From Pseudomonas tritici (GTDB taxonomy: Bacteria > Pseudomonadota > Gammaproteobacteria > Pseudomonadales > Pseudomonadaceae), in contig NZ_CP077084.1 of NCBI RefSeq assembly GCF_014268275.3, positions 4,898,001 through 4,962,000 on the forward strand: a stretch of 64,000 nt of DNA. Direction: 5' to 3'. Position 1 is the first letter of the stretch, and the number at the start of each line of letters is the position of its first letter. The translations under genes were made by a program, and so were the position numbers. Positions 7,368 through 16,224 of the stretch are shown here, one piece after another. The notes under the pieces are model-generated. The model searched no databases. It was not told where the DNA came from and saw nothing but the letters and a program-made list of their open reading frames with translations.

Positions 7368-8807
7368 TCAAAGGCCGGCTGCCGTTTCCTGGCAAAGCTG
7401 GCTGGCAAGCATCCCCAGCGTCATCAGCGCCCGCTCTGCCTCACGGTTCCAGGGCGTACCGCAGTTGAGGCGAATACAGTGATTGAACTGCTCGGTATTA
7501 CTGAAGATCAGGCCTGGTGCAATGCTGATGCCCTGTTGCAGTGCGCGTACATGCAGTTCCTGGGTATTGACCCGTCCGGGCAAACTGACCCACAAAATGA
7601 AGCCGCCGGTCGGGCGGGTCATCTGCGTGCCTTCCGGGAAATATTGCTGCACCGCGAGCTGGAACGCGCTGAGATTCTTGCGGTACTCCTGGCGTATATA
7701 GCGCAGGTGCCGATCGTAGCCGCCGTTTTCCAGGTAGGCCGCAACGCCCATCTGGGTGACGCTGCACGCCGAGTGAGTACTGAACATTTGCAGGCGCTGC
7801 AGCTCCTGCTGGTATTTGCCGGCGATCATCCAGCCGATGCGCACACCGGGGGACAGCGTCTTCGAAAAGCTCGAGCAATAGATAACTCGGTCGAGGCGGT
7901 CATAGGCTTTCAGGGCCTTGGTGCGGCCCAGTTCGAACATCAGCTCGCCGTAGATATCGTCCTCGACGATCTGGATATCGAAATCCGAAGCCAGGCGCAG
8001 CAACTGTTTCTGACGTTCCTCGGGCATGGTGCCGCCCAAGGGGTTGCTCAGGCGCGTGGTCAACACCAGCGCTTTGATCGACCATTGGTTGGCCGCCAGT
8101 TGCAGGGCTTCCAGGCTCATGCCGGTGGATGGGTCGCTGGGGATCTCGATGACCTTGAGCCCCAGCAAGTCAGCCAACTGCAGCAAGCCGTAATAGGTTG
8201 GCGATTCAGCGGCAATCAAATCGCCAGGCCGTGTCAGCACCCGCAGTGACATCTGCAACGCATCGACACACCCGTGGGTGATCACAACTTCGGAAGGGTC
8301 CACCACCACACCCGCATCGCGCATACGGATCGCCACCTGGCGGCGAAGCGGCTCGAAGCCGGGGCTGAACATGTAACTGAACGCCCGCGGGCTCTGGAAG
8401 CGCGTGACCTTGGCCAACTGCTGGTGCAATGCGCGTACCGGCAGGTAGTCCACGCTGGGCACAGCAGCGCCCAATGGGAACACGCCTTCGCGCCGCGACT
8501 CGCCCAATACCTGCTGGATGATACTGCTGCGGGTGACCAACCCTGGGCGTTCGACCCGTGCGATGTCGGGCGTCGGCGCGGTGAGCGCTGGTGTCTGGTG
8601 CACGTAATAACCGGATTGCGGCCGCGCCCGGATCAGCCCCTGGTCTTCCAGGTTGGCGTAGGCCTGCAACACCGTGGCGTGGCTCACGTTCAACTGCGAG
8701 CTCATCTTGCGCACCGAAGGCACGCGCTCGCCCGGTTGATAGACACCGCGCCGGATATCTTCAGCCAGTTGCTGGGCGATACGTTGGTAAAGCAACAGAT
8801 TGGTCAT
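7368..8807 (-). CDS. MocR-type regulator (GntR wHTH fused to class I aminotransferase)
   Basis: 479 residues: an N-terminal GntR-type winged helix (SVRKMSSQLNVSHATVLQAY, residues 31-50), a linker, then a fold-type I PLP-dependent aminotransferase domain with the PLP-binding lysine K316 in SFSKTLSPG. Such proteins usually act as transcription factors that sense PLP or an amino compound rather than as enzymes. The target is unknown; the unlinked monocistronic position gives no clue. Length and domain order are typical of the family. Confidence 0.9.
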   Translation of the reverse strand: MTNLLLYQRIAQQLAEDIRRGVYQPGERVPSVRKMSSQLNVSHATVLQAYANLEDQGLIRARPQSGYYVHQTPALTAPTPDIARVERPGLVTRSSIIQQVLGESRREGVFPLGAAVPSVDYLPVRALHQQLAKVTRFQSPRAFSYMFSPGFEPLRRQVAIRMRDAGVVVDPSEVVITHGCVDALQMSLRVLTRPGDLIAAESPTYYGLLQLADLLGLKVIEIPSDPSTGMSLEALQLAANQWSIKALVLTTRLSNPLGGTMPEERQKQLLRLASDFDIQIVEDDIYGELMFELGRTKALKAYDRLDRVIYCSSFSKTLSPGVRIGWMIAGKYQQELQRLQMFSTHSACSVTQMGVAAYLENGGYDRHLRYIRQEYRKNLSAFQLAVQQYFPEGTQMTRPTGGFILWVSLPGRVNTQELHVRALQQGISIAPGLIFSNTEQFNHCIRLNCGTPWNREAERALMTLGMLASQLCQETAAGL

Positions 8808-8956
8808 GACGCAGCACTCGATTTCACGGGTATTTTATTTTTGTGTGAAACATACCGGCACAGTTTAGAAGTGTACGGGGACAGTTGCCACAATAGTCGA
8901 GCGCGGGCGGGAGTGACAGTAAAAACTGTAAGGGTGGTGACAGGAATTTCAGGCAT

Positions 8957-8979
8957 AAAAAAACCGATCATGGATCGGT
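8957..8979 (-). terminator. Intrinsic terminator of the OmpA-like operon
   Basis: On the minus strand a stem ACCGATC/GATCGGT with a 3-base loop is followed by a run of seven T (A-run at 8957-8963 on the + strand). It lies downstream of the leftward OmpA-like gene, beyond a REP doublet. Confidence 0.75.
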
Positions 8980-8988
8980 GCACTCCCT

Positions 8989-9074
8989 GTGGGAGCTGGC
9001 TTGCCTGCGATTGCATCGCCTCGGTATGCCTCAGAAACCGCGTTGCCCGCATCGCAGGCAAGCCAGCTCCCACA
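8989..9074. repeat. REP-type inverted repeat doublet
   Basis: Arm TGTGGGAGCTGGCTTGCCTG... (8989-9012) recurs inverted at 9051-9074 with a 38-base spacer. Same family as the copies near 27976, 31136, 43959 and 58690. Confidence 0.9.
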
Positions 9075-9094
9075 TTTTGACTGGTGCCAGACGC

Positions 9095-9910
9095 CTAGCG
9101 AGCGGCGCCCAATTGGCCCTTCTCGTCCGAGAAGACGATCTCTACCCGACGGTTCTGCGCCCTGCCCCGCTCGGAAGCATTGGCCTCCACCGGGAACTGG
9201 TCACCATAACCTTCAACCTGGATGCGCTTTTCGTCGATACCCAGGTCCACCAGCACATCCGCCACCGACTGCGCACGGTCGCGGGACAGTTTCAGATTTT
9301 CCCGCTCACCGCCCGTGTTGTCGGCATAACCCTCGATGCGCACCACGCGCTTGGGGTTCAATTGCAGGAACTGTACGATTTTCAGCACAGTGCGGTTGGC
9401 CGAGTTTTTCAGTTCTGCCACACCGGTATCGAACAGCACGTCGCCCAACGTCATCACCAGGCCGCGATCGGTCTGGGTGGTGGCCAGGCTGGCGATCTGT
9501 TCTTCGAGCCACTTGCCCTGCTGCTGCACGCTGATCAGCTTGCTTTCACGCAGGGCCAGTTGCAGGCGCTGGCGTTCCAGCTCCAGCTTGGCGGCGCGCT
9601 CTTCGTTGAGCGCCTGCTCGGTGTGCTCGCGGGCAATGGCGCTGTAGCGCTGGCTCAGGTAGGCGTAATGCACGACGTCGGAGCCGCTGCCCCAGTAACT
9701 GGACAAGCGGTCGGCACGGGCCAGGGATTCACCGGCACGGATCACGTCCTTAGGGGCGATGCGCAACACATTGGCGTCTTCCTTAACCTTCTGGAAGTCA
9801 GTGCCCGCCTGTTGCAAGGCCTGTTCGCTATCGGGATGGCTGGCGCAACCGCCCAGCACGGCAGTGCCCAGCAGCACGGCACCACTCAAACTGCGGATCA
9901 TCGGGCTCAT
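9095..9910 (-). CDS. OmpA-family lipoprotein
   Basis: 271 residues. Lipoprotein signal ending in the lipobox LGGC; a helical, coiled-coil-like middle with many charged residues (about 85-150, LNEERAAKLELERQRLQLAL); and a C-terminal OmpA peptidoglycan-binding domain (VRIEGYADNTGG, LSRDRAQSVADVLV, QNRRVEIVF). It should be anchored in the outer membrane and contact peptidoglycan non-covalently. Its start overlaps the DUF4398 stop by 4 bases (ATGA), so the two lipoproteins are coupled and probably act together. Confidence 0.88.
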   Translation of the reverse strand: MSPMIRSLSGAVLLGTAVLGGCASHPDSEQALQQAGTDFQKVKEDANVLRIAPKDVIRAGESLARADRLSSYWGSGSDVVHYAYLSQRYSAIAREHTEQALNEERAAKLELERQRLQLALRESKLISVQQQGKWLEEQIASLATTQTDRGLVMTLGDVLFDTGVAELKNSANRTVLKIVQFLQLNPKRVVRIEGYADNTGGERENLKLSRDRAQSVADVLVDLGIDEKRIQVEGYGDQFPVEANASERGRAQNRRVEIVFSDEKGQLGAAR

Positions 9911-10269
9911 TGGGCTTCCCCCAACTGCAATTGCTTGCGCAGGCGGGTGATACGGGTGTTGAGCACGTTCAGTTGTTCCTGGCTCTTGCGCGTCAGCACC
10001 TTGGCTTCGGCCAGGCGTGCGTCCAGCTCGGCTTGCTCGAAACGCATACGCGCGTTTTTGTAGGATTCGTCGGCCATGCTCGACTTGGCTCGGGCGAATT
10101 TAGCTTCGGCCAATTTCAATTCAGGCGATTCATCCGCGTTGGCACCCACGGCACTGGCTTGCTCCAAGGCTTGCTGGGTCAGGCGCATTTGTTCATTCGG
10201 CGCAGGATCGGCTGCACATCCCGCCAGAGCGACAACGGCGAGGGCCGCGAAAAGAGGTCGAAGAGTCAC
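9907..10269 (-). CDS. DUF4398-type lipoprotein
   Basis: 120 residues with a lipoprotein signal (LFAALAVVALAGCAADP, lipobox LAGC) and a long, charged alpha-helical body (residues 30-120) typical of DUF4398. Function unknown; consistently paired with an OmpA-like lipoprotein, as here, where the two genes overlap by 4 bases. A role at the cell envelope, perhaps spacing or binding peptidoglycan, is an inference. It begins 9 bases downstream of the binding-protein gene. Confidence 0.85.
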   Translation of the reverse strand: MTLRPLFAALAVVALAGCAADPAPNEQMRLTQQALEQASAVGANADESPELKLAEAKFARAKSSMADESYKNARMRFEQAELDARLAEAKVLTRKSQEQLNVLNTRITRLRKQLQLGEAQ

Positions 10270-10278
10270 TGAAAATCC

Positions 10279-11094
10279 CTACTTTGTTGGGGTGCCGACG
10301 GGTTGCTGCAATTGTGCTTTCCAGCGCTCCAGATTGCGCTGCAGCACCGCTTCCGCCACACCGGACGTCGGCAATTCTGTCATCTTTTTAGCAAGCTGTC
10401 CGCGCAACCACGGATCATTGCAGGCCGAGTTGTGTGAAATCGCCAGGTACAGGCCCGGCTGATCGATCGGCACATCGCGGGCGACCAGGTCGTTGCTCAT
10501 GCCCAAGGTCTGCGCCATGGCCATGCCGGGATAACGCCCGGCGAGCACATAGTCCACCTCGCCCAGCAGCAGTTTCTGAAACGCTGGCGTCAGGGATGGC
10601 AGGCGTTGCAAGGTCAATTGCTGGCCGGCGAAGGTCTCGAAGCCCGCGCTGAGGCGCGCCCGCTCGGACACGGCGCCCTTGTGCCCATGCAGATCGGCGG
10701 CTGTGGTGTAGGCCAGCGCCGAATCCTTGCGCGTCCAGACCAGATAGTCGAGCTGCACCAGCGCCGGGTGGATGTAGTCGAGGGTTTCCAGCTCACCCAA
10801 GTTCAGCGGCGCATCGGCGAGGATGTCCATGCGCCCACTGCGCACTTCATCCAGGGCCAGGGAACGCTTGCCGCCGTAGAGCAGGTCGATTTTTAACCCG
10901 AGGTCCTTGCCCACTTGTTGCAACACATCGGCGGTGGCGCCGATCAGGTGCGTGGGGTCCTGCGGGTCGCGCCAGAGCAAAGGGGGTGTGTCCGGGCTGC
11001 CGGTGATCACCAGGCGATCGCATTTGCCCGCCGCCAGCGACAGCGTCGGCAGCAGCGTGAGGCCCAGCAAAACGCTCCAGGGGCGCAGTTCCAT
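10279..11094 (-). CDS. Periplasmic solute-binding-type protein (SBP_bac_3 fold)
   Basis: 271 residues with a signal peptide (LGLTLLPTLSLAAG) and the two-lobed type II binding-protein pattern (CDRLVITGSPDTPPLLWRD, GKRSLALDEVRSGRMDILADAP). No ABC permease or ATPase lies next to it. Instead it is the first gene of an operon with DUF4398 and OmpA lipoproteins (9-base gap, then a 4-base overlap), so it may serve sensing or envelope functions rather than transport. Ligand unknown. Confidence 0.82.
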   Translation of the reverse strand: MELRPWSVLLGLTLLPTLSLAAGKCDRLVITGSPDTPPLLWRDPQDPTHLIGATADVLQQVGKDLGLKIDLLYGGKRSLALDEVRSGRMDILADAPLNLGELETLDYIHPALVQLDYLVWTRKDSALAYTTAADLHGHKGAVSERARLSAGFETFAGQQLTLQRLPSLTPAFQKLLLGEVDYVLAGRYPGMAMAQTLGMSNDLVARDVPIDQPGLYLAISHNSACNDPWLRGQLAKKMTELPTSGVAEAVLQRNLERWKAQLQQPVGTPTK

Positions 11095-11127
11095 GGCGAA
11101 GCTCTCCGGTGTTCAAAAAAGGGGCCG

Positions 11128-11157
11128 CAAAAAAAAGCCCGGTCATAAGACCGGGCT
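11128..11157 (-). terminator. Intrinsic terminator downstream of etfA
   Basis: Stem AGCCCGGTC/GACCGGGCT (11136-11144 with 11149-11157) and loop ATAA, followed on the minus strand by an eight-T run. It ends the leftward etfBA transcript 22 bases past the stop codon. Confidence 0.9.
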
Positions 11158-11179
11158 CTTTATAAGTGAAGCGACTGGA

Positions 11180-12109
11180 TTAGACCAGCTTCTCCAACTC
11201 AGGTACGGCTTCGAACAAGTCCGCCACCAGGCCGTAATCAGCCACCTGGAAGATCGGTGCTTCTTCGTCCTTGTTGATCGCGACGATTACTTTGGAGTCT
11301 TTCATACCGGCCAAGTGCTGGATCGCGCCAGAAATACCGACGGCGATGTACAGCTGTGGCGCAACGATTTTGCCGGTCTGGCCGACCTGCATATCGTTGG
11401 GTACGAAACCTGCGTCGACGGCCGCGCGGGAAGCGCCGACCGCAGCGCCCAGCTTGTCAGCCAGGGCGTACAGGTGCTTGAAGTTGTCACCGTTCTGCAT
11501 GCCACGCCCGCCCGAAACGACGATCTTGGCAGCGGTCAGCTCAGGACGATCCGACTTGGCCAGCTCTTCGCCAACAAAGCTGGAAGTACCAGCGTCGTGG
11601 GCAGCCGCAACAGCTTCAACGGCAGCCGAACCACCTTCGGCGGCAACCGGGTCGAAACCGGTGGCACGTACGGTGATGACTTTTACCGAAGCAGTCGATT
11701 GCACGGTGGCAATGGCGTTACCGGCGTAGATCGGGCGCTTGAAGGTGTCGGCGCTTTCGACCGAGATGATCTCGGAGATCTGGTCAACGTCCAGCTGCGC
11801 GGCAACGCGTGGCAGGATGTTTTTGCCGTTGGAGGTCGCGGCAGCCAGAATGTGGCTGTAGCCAGCGCCCAGCTCAGCTACCAGCGGCGCGACGTTTTCC
11901 GGCAGTTGATGAGCGTAGGCCGCGTTGTCGGCGACCAGTACTTTGCTCACACCGGCGATTTTCGCAGCGGCTTCAGCCACGGCGCCAGCGCCCTGGCCGG
12001 CAACCAGTACGTGAATGTCGCCACCGATTTTAGCGGCGGCAGCCACGGTGTTCAGGGTGGCCGGAGCCAGCACCTTGTTATCGTGTTCGGCGATTACGAG
12101 GATAGTCAT
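11180..12109 (-). CDS. etfA: Electron transfer flavoprotein alpha subunit
   Basis: 309 residues. The C-terminal FAD-binding domain shows [53 protein letters not shown] and [21 protein letters not shown], all diagnostic of EtfA. With EtfB it forms the FAD-containing heterodimer that takes electrons from acyl-CoA and other dehydrogenases and hands them to ETF-ubiquinone oxidoreductase, which is encoded divergently nearby. It follows etfB after 2 bases. Length is typical. Confidence 0.97.
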   Translation of the reverse strand: MTILVIAEHDNKVLAPATLNTVAAAAKIGGDIHVLVAGQGAGAVAEAAAKIAGVSKVLVADNAAYAHQLPENVAPLVAELGAGYSHILAAATSNGKNILPRVAAQLDVDQISEIISVESADTFKRPIYAGNAIATVQSTASVKVITVRATGFDPVAAEGGSAAVEAVAAAHDAGTSSFVGEELAKSDRPELTAAKIVVSGGRGMQNGDNFKHLYALADKLGAAVGASRAAVDAGFVPNDMQVGQTGKIVAPQLYIAVGISGAIQHLAGMKDSKVIVAINKDEEAPIFQVADYGLVADLFEAVPELEKLV

Positions 12110-12111
12110 GA

Positions 12112-12861
12112 TCAGATCACCTTCGCTTCGTTTTTCAGTTTCTCGACCAATTCAGCCACCGACTTGACCTTGATGCCTGCGCTGCGAGCAGCCGGCGCTT
12201 CAACTTTTACGGTCTTGTTGGTGGAGGCGGTGGAAACGCCCAAAGCGTCAGGCGTCAGCACTTCGAGAGGCTTCTTCTTGGCTTTCATGATGTTTGGCAG
12301 GGACGCGTAGCGCGGCTCGTTCAATCGCAGGTCGGTGGTCACGATGGCCGGCAGTTTCAGCGAAACGGTCTGTGCGCCGCCGTCGATTTCACGGGTTACA
12401 GCAACGCTGTCGCCGCTCACTTCGACTTTCGACGCGAAGGTGCCCTGGCCGTAACCGGTCAGTGCAGCCAGCATCTGGCCGGTCTGGTTGTTGTCGCTGT
12501 CGATGGCTTGTTTACCAAGGATCACCAGCTGAGGTTGTTCCTTGTCGACAACGGCCTTGAGCAGCTTGGCCACGGCCAGGGAGGTCAGGTCTTCAGCGGA
12601 CTCGACCAGGATAGCGCGGTCGGCGCCCAGTGCCAGAGCGGTACGCAGCTGCTCTTGAGCAGTGGTAGGACCGATGGAAACCACGACGATTTCAGTCGCC
12701 ACGCCTTTCTCTTTCAGGCGGACGGCTTCTTCCACAGCGATTTCGCAGAAAGGGTTCATCGACATTTTGACGTTAGCAAGGTCGACGCCGGAATTGTCCG
12801 CCTTGACGCGAACTTTCACGTTGTAATCGACAACGCGTTTGACAGCTACAAGAACCTTCAT
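12112..12861 (-). CDS. etfB: Electron transfer flavoprotein beta subunit
   Basis: 249 residues starting [20 protein letters not shown], the standard EtfB N-terminus. The family signature region appears as [43 protein letters not shown]. It binds AMP structurally and docks with dehydrogenase partners. First gene of the etfBA operon; ribosome site GAGGAAT just upstream. Spacing of 2 bases to etfA implies coupled translation. Confidence 0.97.
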   Translation of the reverse strand: MKVLVAVKRVVDYNVKVRVKADNSGVDLANVKMSMNPFCEIAVEEAVRLKEKGVATEIVVVSIGPTTAQEQLRTALALGADRAILVESAEDLTSLAVAKLLKAVVDKEQPQLVILGKQAIDSDNNQTGQMLAALTGYGQGTFASKVEVSGDSVAVTREIDGGAQTVSLKLPAIVTTDLRLNEPRYASLPNIMKAKKKPLEVLTPDALGVSTASTNKTVKVEAPAARSAGIKVKSVAELVEKLKNEAKVI

Positions 12862-13218
12862 GGATTCCTCGTTACTCTCCGGTGAAAAGAAAGTCGCCTA
12901 GGCGAACCTGGCGGTTGATGCTCATCGGCACACAAGGGCACCTCCAAAAACCTCGGCGAGTGACCTGGCTCACGGGAAATGATGACCGTTCGTCAGTGGT
13001 GACTGAGAGGTCATTCTTTATCGCAGCGTGTAAACTGCGCGCCAAAGTTTGGGCACGCGTCACCTGTCTTGCTTTTGGACGTGCTCTTGAAACCTGCAGT
13101 CTGCCTACGGTAAGCGCGAAACCGACCGTATATTGACCGGAACACCTATTCTGGTCAATACGGCAAAATAGCCAGTCATAAGCCGCGCCTCTTTGATTTT
13201 CCTAGCCTGCGGGCAATT

Positions 13219-13232
13219 CAAACAAACGTTTG
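13219..13232 (+). promoter_or_regulatory. PsrA-type operator (CAAAC-N4-GTTTG)
   Basis: CAAAC (13219-13223), four bases, GTTTG (13228-13232) exactly fits the published Pseudomonas PsrA motif (G/C)AAAC-N2-4-GTTT(G/C). It ends 2 bases before the -35 hexamer of the ETF-QO promoter. PsrA is a fatty-acid-responsive TetR regulator, which suits control of beta-oxidation electron transfer. Confidence 0.7.
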
Positions 13233-13234
13233 TA

Positions 13235-13263
13235 TTGGACGCTAGCAGTGGTCTATATATAAT
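13235..13263 (+). promoter_or_regulatory. Sigma-70 promoter of ETF-QO
   Basis: TTGGAC (13235-13240), 17-bp spacer, TATAAT (13258-13263). Transcription would start near 13270, giving a leader of about 98 bases before the GTG start. Confidence 0.8.
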
Positions 13264-13367
13264 GCGCCACCTAGAGAGAAAGGTGGGTCCGGCCCTCGCG
13301 CCAGACGACACCGAACCTCCACCCATTAGAAAAAAAAGCCTGTTGAGCCTTGAGTAGGAGATAGCCT

Positions 13368-15032
13368 GTGGAACGCGAATACATGGAATTCGACGTGGTC
13401 ATCGTCGGCGCTGGCCCGGCGGGCCTGTCTGCCGCCTGCCGACTGAAGCAGAAGGCCGCCGAAGCCGGTAAGGAAATCAGCGTCTGCGTGGTCGAAAAAG
13501 GCTCCGAAGTCGGCGCACACATCCTCTCCGGTGCCGTGTTCGAACCACGCGCCCTGAACGAACTGTTCCCGGACTGGAAAGCACTCGGTGCCCCGCTCAA
13601 CACCCCCGTGGTGCGCGATGACATTTATGTACTGCGCAGCCCGGACGCTTCCACCAAGGTGCCTGACTTCTTTGTGCCCAAGACCATGCACAACGAAGGC
13701 AACTACATCATCTCCCTGGGCAACCTGTGCCGCTGGCTCGCCCAGCAGGCCGAGAACCTGGGCGTGGAAGTCTACCCAGGCTTCGCCGCCCAGGAAGCGC
13801 TGTTCGACGAGAACGGCGTGGTGCGCGGGATTATCACCGGTGACCTCGGCGTCGACCGCGAAGGCAATCCAAAAGAAGGCGTATACACCCCGGGTATGGA
13901 GCTGCGTGGCAAATACACGCTGTTCGCCGAAGGCTGCCGTGGCCACATCGGCAAGCAACTGATCGAACGTTTCAACCTGGCCAGCGATGCCGACGCCCAG
14001 CACTACGGCATCGGCCTGAAGGAAATCTGGGAGATCGACCCGGCCAAGCATCAGCCAGGCCTGGTGGTGCACACCGCCGGCTGGCCGCTGGACATCATGG
14101 GCAACGAGAACACCGGTGGCTCGTTCCTTTATCACCTGGAAAACAACCAGGTGGTTGTCGGCCTGATTGTCGACCTGTCTTACAGCAATACCTTTCTGTC
14201 GCCGTTCGATGAGTTCCAGCGCCTCAAGCATCACCCGGTGCTTGCCCAGTACCTGGAAGGTGGCAAGCGCATCAGCTACGGCGCCCGTGCCTTGGCCAAA
14301 GGCGGTATCAATTCGCTGCCGAAGATGATCTTCAAGGGCGGCGCACTGATCGGTTGCGACCTGGGCACCATGAACGTGGCCAAGATCAAAGGCAGCCACA
14401 CCGCGATGAAGTCCGGCATGCTCGCCGCCGACGCCGTGGCCGATCGCCTGTTTGCCGACTCCGAGGGCGGTGATGAACTGACCGGGTACGTCGACAGCTT
14501 CAAAGCCAGCTGGCTTTACGAAGAACTGTTCGCCAGCCGTAACTTCGGCCCGGCGATGCACAAGTTCGGCCCGATCATCGGCGCGGGCTTCAACTGGTTC
14601 GACCAGAACATCCTCGGCGGCAAAATGCCGTTCACCCTGCACGACACCAAGCCGGACTACGCCTGCCTCAAGCTGGCCAAGGACAGCAAGAAGATCGACT
14701 ACCCGAAACCCGACGGCAAGCTGAGCTTCGACAAGCTGAGCTCGGTGTTCATCTCTGGCACCAACCATGAAGAAGAGCAGCCGTGCCACTTGAAGTTGAA
14801 AGACCCGAGCATCCCGATCGGCACCAACCTGCCGCTCTACGATGAACCGGCGCAGCGCTATTGCCCGGCGGGTGTGTATGAGGTGATCACCCAGGAAGAC
14901 GGCGAGAAGCGCTTCCAGATCAACGCCCAGAACTGTGTGCACTGCAAGACCTGTGACATCAAGGACCCTTCGCAGAACATTACCTGGGTGACGCCGGAAG
15001 GCGCGGGTGGGCCGACTTATCCGAATATGTAA
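13368..15032 (+). CDS. Electron transfer flavoprotein-ubiquinone oxidoreductase
   Basis: 554 residues. FAD-binding Rossmann motif VIVGAGPAG (residues 11-19), long ubiquinone and membrane-association region, and a C-terminal 4Fe-4S domain (YCPAGVYEV, NAQNCVHCKTCDIKDP) ending in GAGGPTYPNM, as in other ETF-QO enzymes. It is an inner-membrane-surface enzyme passing electrons from reduced EtfAB to the quinone pool. The GTG start is preceded by GTAGGAG at good spacing; the ATG five codons later (13383) lacks this. Transcribed divergently from etfBA. A large antisense open frame on the other strand is only a codon-bias shadow. Confidence 0.96.
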   Translation: MEREYMEFDVVIVGAGPAGLSAACRLKQKAAEAGKEISVCVVEKGSEVGAHILSGAVFEPRALNELFPDWKALGAPLNTPVVRDDIYVLRSPDASTKVPDFFVPKTMHNEGNYIISLGNLCRWLAQQAENLGVEVYPGFAAQEALFDENGVVRGIITGDLGVDREGNPKEGVYTPGMELRGKYTLFAEGCRGHIGKQLIERFNLASDADAQHYGIGLKEIWEIDPAKHQPGLVVHTAGWPLDIMGNENTGGSFLYHLENNQVVVGLIVDLSYSNTFLSPFDEFQRLKHHPVLAQYLEGGKRISYGARALAKGGINSLPKMIFKGGALIGCDLGTMNVAKIKGSHTAMKSGMLAADAVADRLFADSEGGDELTGYVDSFKASWLYEELFASRNFGPAMHKFGPIIGAGFNWFDQNILGGKMPFTLHDTKPDYACLKLAKDSKKIDYPKPDGKLSFDKLSSVFISGTNHEEEQPCHLKLKDPSIPIGTNLPLYDEPAQRYCPAGVYEVITQEDGEKRFQINAQNCVHCKTCDIKDPSQNITWVTPEGAGGPTYPNM

Positions 15033-15051
15033 GTCAGCGGCTTGAAAAACG

Positions 15052-15078
15052 AGGCCCTCATTGCGAGGGCCTTTTTTT
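15052..15078 (+). terminator. Intrinsic terminator of ETF-QO
   Basis: Stem AGGCCCTC/GAGGGCCT (15052-15059 with 15065-15072), followed by a T-run on the + strand. Confidence 0.92.
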
Positions 15079-15089
15079 GTGCTCGACTC

Positions 15090-15131
15090 GGTCAAAATGT
15101 GGGCGCTGGCTTGCCTGCTCCCACATTGACC
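15090..15131. repeat. Single compact REP-type palindrome
   Basis: GGTCAAAATGTGGG (from 15090) pairs with CCCACATTGACC (to 15131) around the usual GGCTTGCCTG core. It lies between the ETF-QO terminator and the convergent AraC gene. Confidence 0.75.
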
Positions 15132-15149
15132 GGGTTGAATCACTAAGAT

Positions 15150-16043
15150 TTATGCAGCCCGCTCTTCACCAGGGTTGCGCTCGAAGTAGCGCTTATATTC
15201 CCGGCTGAACTGCGACGTACTCTGATACCCCACGCTATGCGCCGCCTGCGCCACCCCCATCCCTTCCACCAGCAGCAACTGCTGGGCCTTGAGCAAGCGT
15301 AAACGCTTCAGGTACTGCACCGGCGACAACAGCGTGCAGCGCTTGAAGTGCTCATGAAACGTCGACGCGCTCATGTGCGCATAGCCCGCCAGCGTCTCGA
15401 TATTCAGCGGCTCGGCGTAATGCGCATGCAGGTGATTCAGTGACGTGGCAATTCGCGAGAACTGCCCTTGCTGTTCGACCAGCGCGCGCAGCACATCGGC
15501 CTGCGGCCCGCGCAACGCGGTGAACAATAACTCGCGCACCCGCGCCGGGCCCATGATCCGGCTTTCCAGCGGATCGTGCAGGCACTGCAACAGCCGTTCG
15601 ACACACCCGCGCATGGCATCATCGAGCACCACCGAACTCATCGACTCCAGCGTCTGCGCCGTCGGCGGCGGCCCGGCCTGAATGCCCATGGCCATCACCA
15701 GTTCGCCCAGCACCACGCGATCAATCCCCACCGTCACCCCCAAAAGCGGTGCATCCGGCGCCATGGCAAACGTCTCGCACTCGAACGGCACCGGCATCGC
15801 CTGGATCAGGTAATGCCCGGCGCCATACTCCAGCGTACGCGGGCCCAGGTAGGCGACCTTGCTGCCCTGGGCCACAAACATCAGGCTCGGCTCATAGATC
15901 TGCGGGCCGCGCGCCACGTCGCAACTGGCGCGCAGCACCTGCACGCCGGGCAGGTGGGTGGGAGAAAAACCGTCACGCGGCGTGAGGCCTTCAATCAAGG
16001 AAACCAGCGTGGCGTTGGCGTCGAGATGGCGAGTCAACAACAT
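15150..16043 (-). CDS. AraC-family transcriptional regulator (AraC_N cupin type)
   Basis: 297 residues: N-terminal ligand-binding domain of the AraC_N class (PSLMFVAQGSKVAYLG, FECETFAMAPDAPLLGVTV) and C-terminal double helix-turn-helix (LAGYAHMSASTFHEHFKRCT, AAHSVGYQSTSQFSREYKRYFERNPGEER). Regulators of this subclass are commonly divergent from an alcohol dehydrogenase or aldo-keto reductase that they activate in response to aldehydes; the same layout is seen here, with a 181-bp gap to the rightward dehydrogenase gene. Confidence 0.92.
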   Translation of the reverse strand: MLLTRHLDANATLVSLIEGLTPRDGFSPTHLPGVQVLRASCDVARGPQIYEPSLMFVAQGSKVAYLGPRTLEYGAGHYLIQAMPVPFECETFAMAPDAPLLGVTVGIDRVVLGELVMAMGIQAGPPPTAQTLESMSSVVLDDAMRGCVERLLQCLHDPLESRIMGPARVRELLFTALRGPQADVLRALVEQQGQFSRIATSLNHLHAHYAEPLNIETLAGYAHMSASTFHEHFKRCTLLSPVQYLKRLRLLKAQQLLLVEGMGVAQAAHSVGYQSTSQFSREYKRYFERNPGEERAA

Positions 16044-16224
16044 GGCAAAAAACTTCGCGAAAAAGGGATGAGAACATCATCGCAGGTCTGGCGGCACAAA
16101 AATCCAATCAGGGGGCACTCCCGGACGAATAGGCATGAGACTCGGAGCAATCACCATGGCCGCATCAAGGCCCGGTGCGGAAAATGCGCGGCCTCTCCTG
16201 TCATTGCTTTTGCGAGGTTTCCCC

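Larger units (their letters stand above)
12862..13367. other. 506-bp divergent control region of etfBA and ETF-QO
   Basis: Separates leftward etfB from rightward ETF-QO. The right part holds a well-formed sigma-70 promoter and a PsrA-type box (entries below). In the left and middle part I see an imperfect CCAAAGTTTGG palindrome (about 13042-13052) but no certain promoter for etfBA and no coding frame with a ribosome site. Confidence 0.6.

Noticed and set aside
13042..13052. Second PsrA box near etfB (CCAAAGTTTGG)
   Set aside because: Lacks the CAAAC-N2-4-GTTTG layout; only a chance palindrome on present evidence.
13326..15143. 605-codon open frame opposite ETF-QO
   Set aside because: Mirror of a highly biased coding strand; the translation has no recognisable domain and covers the true gene entirely.
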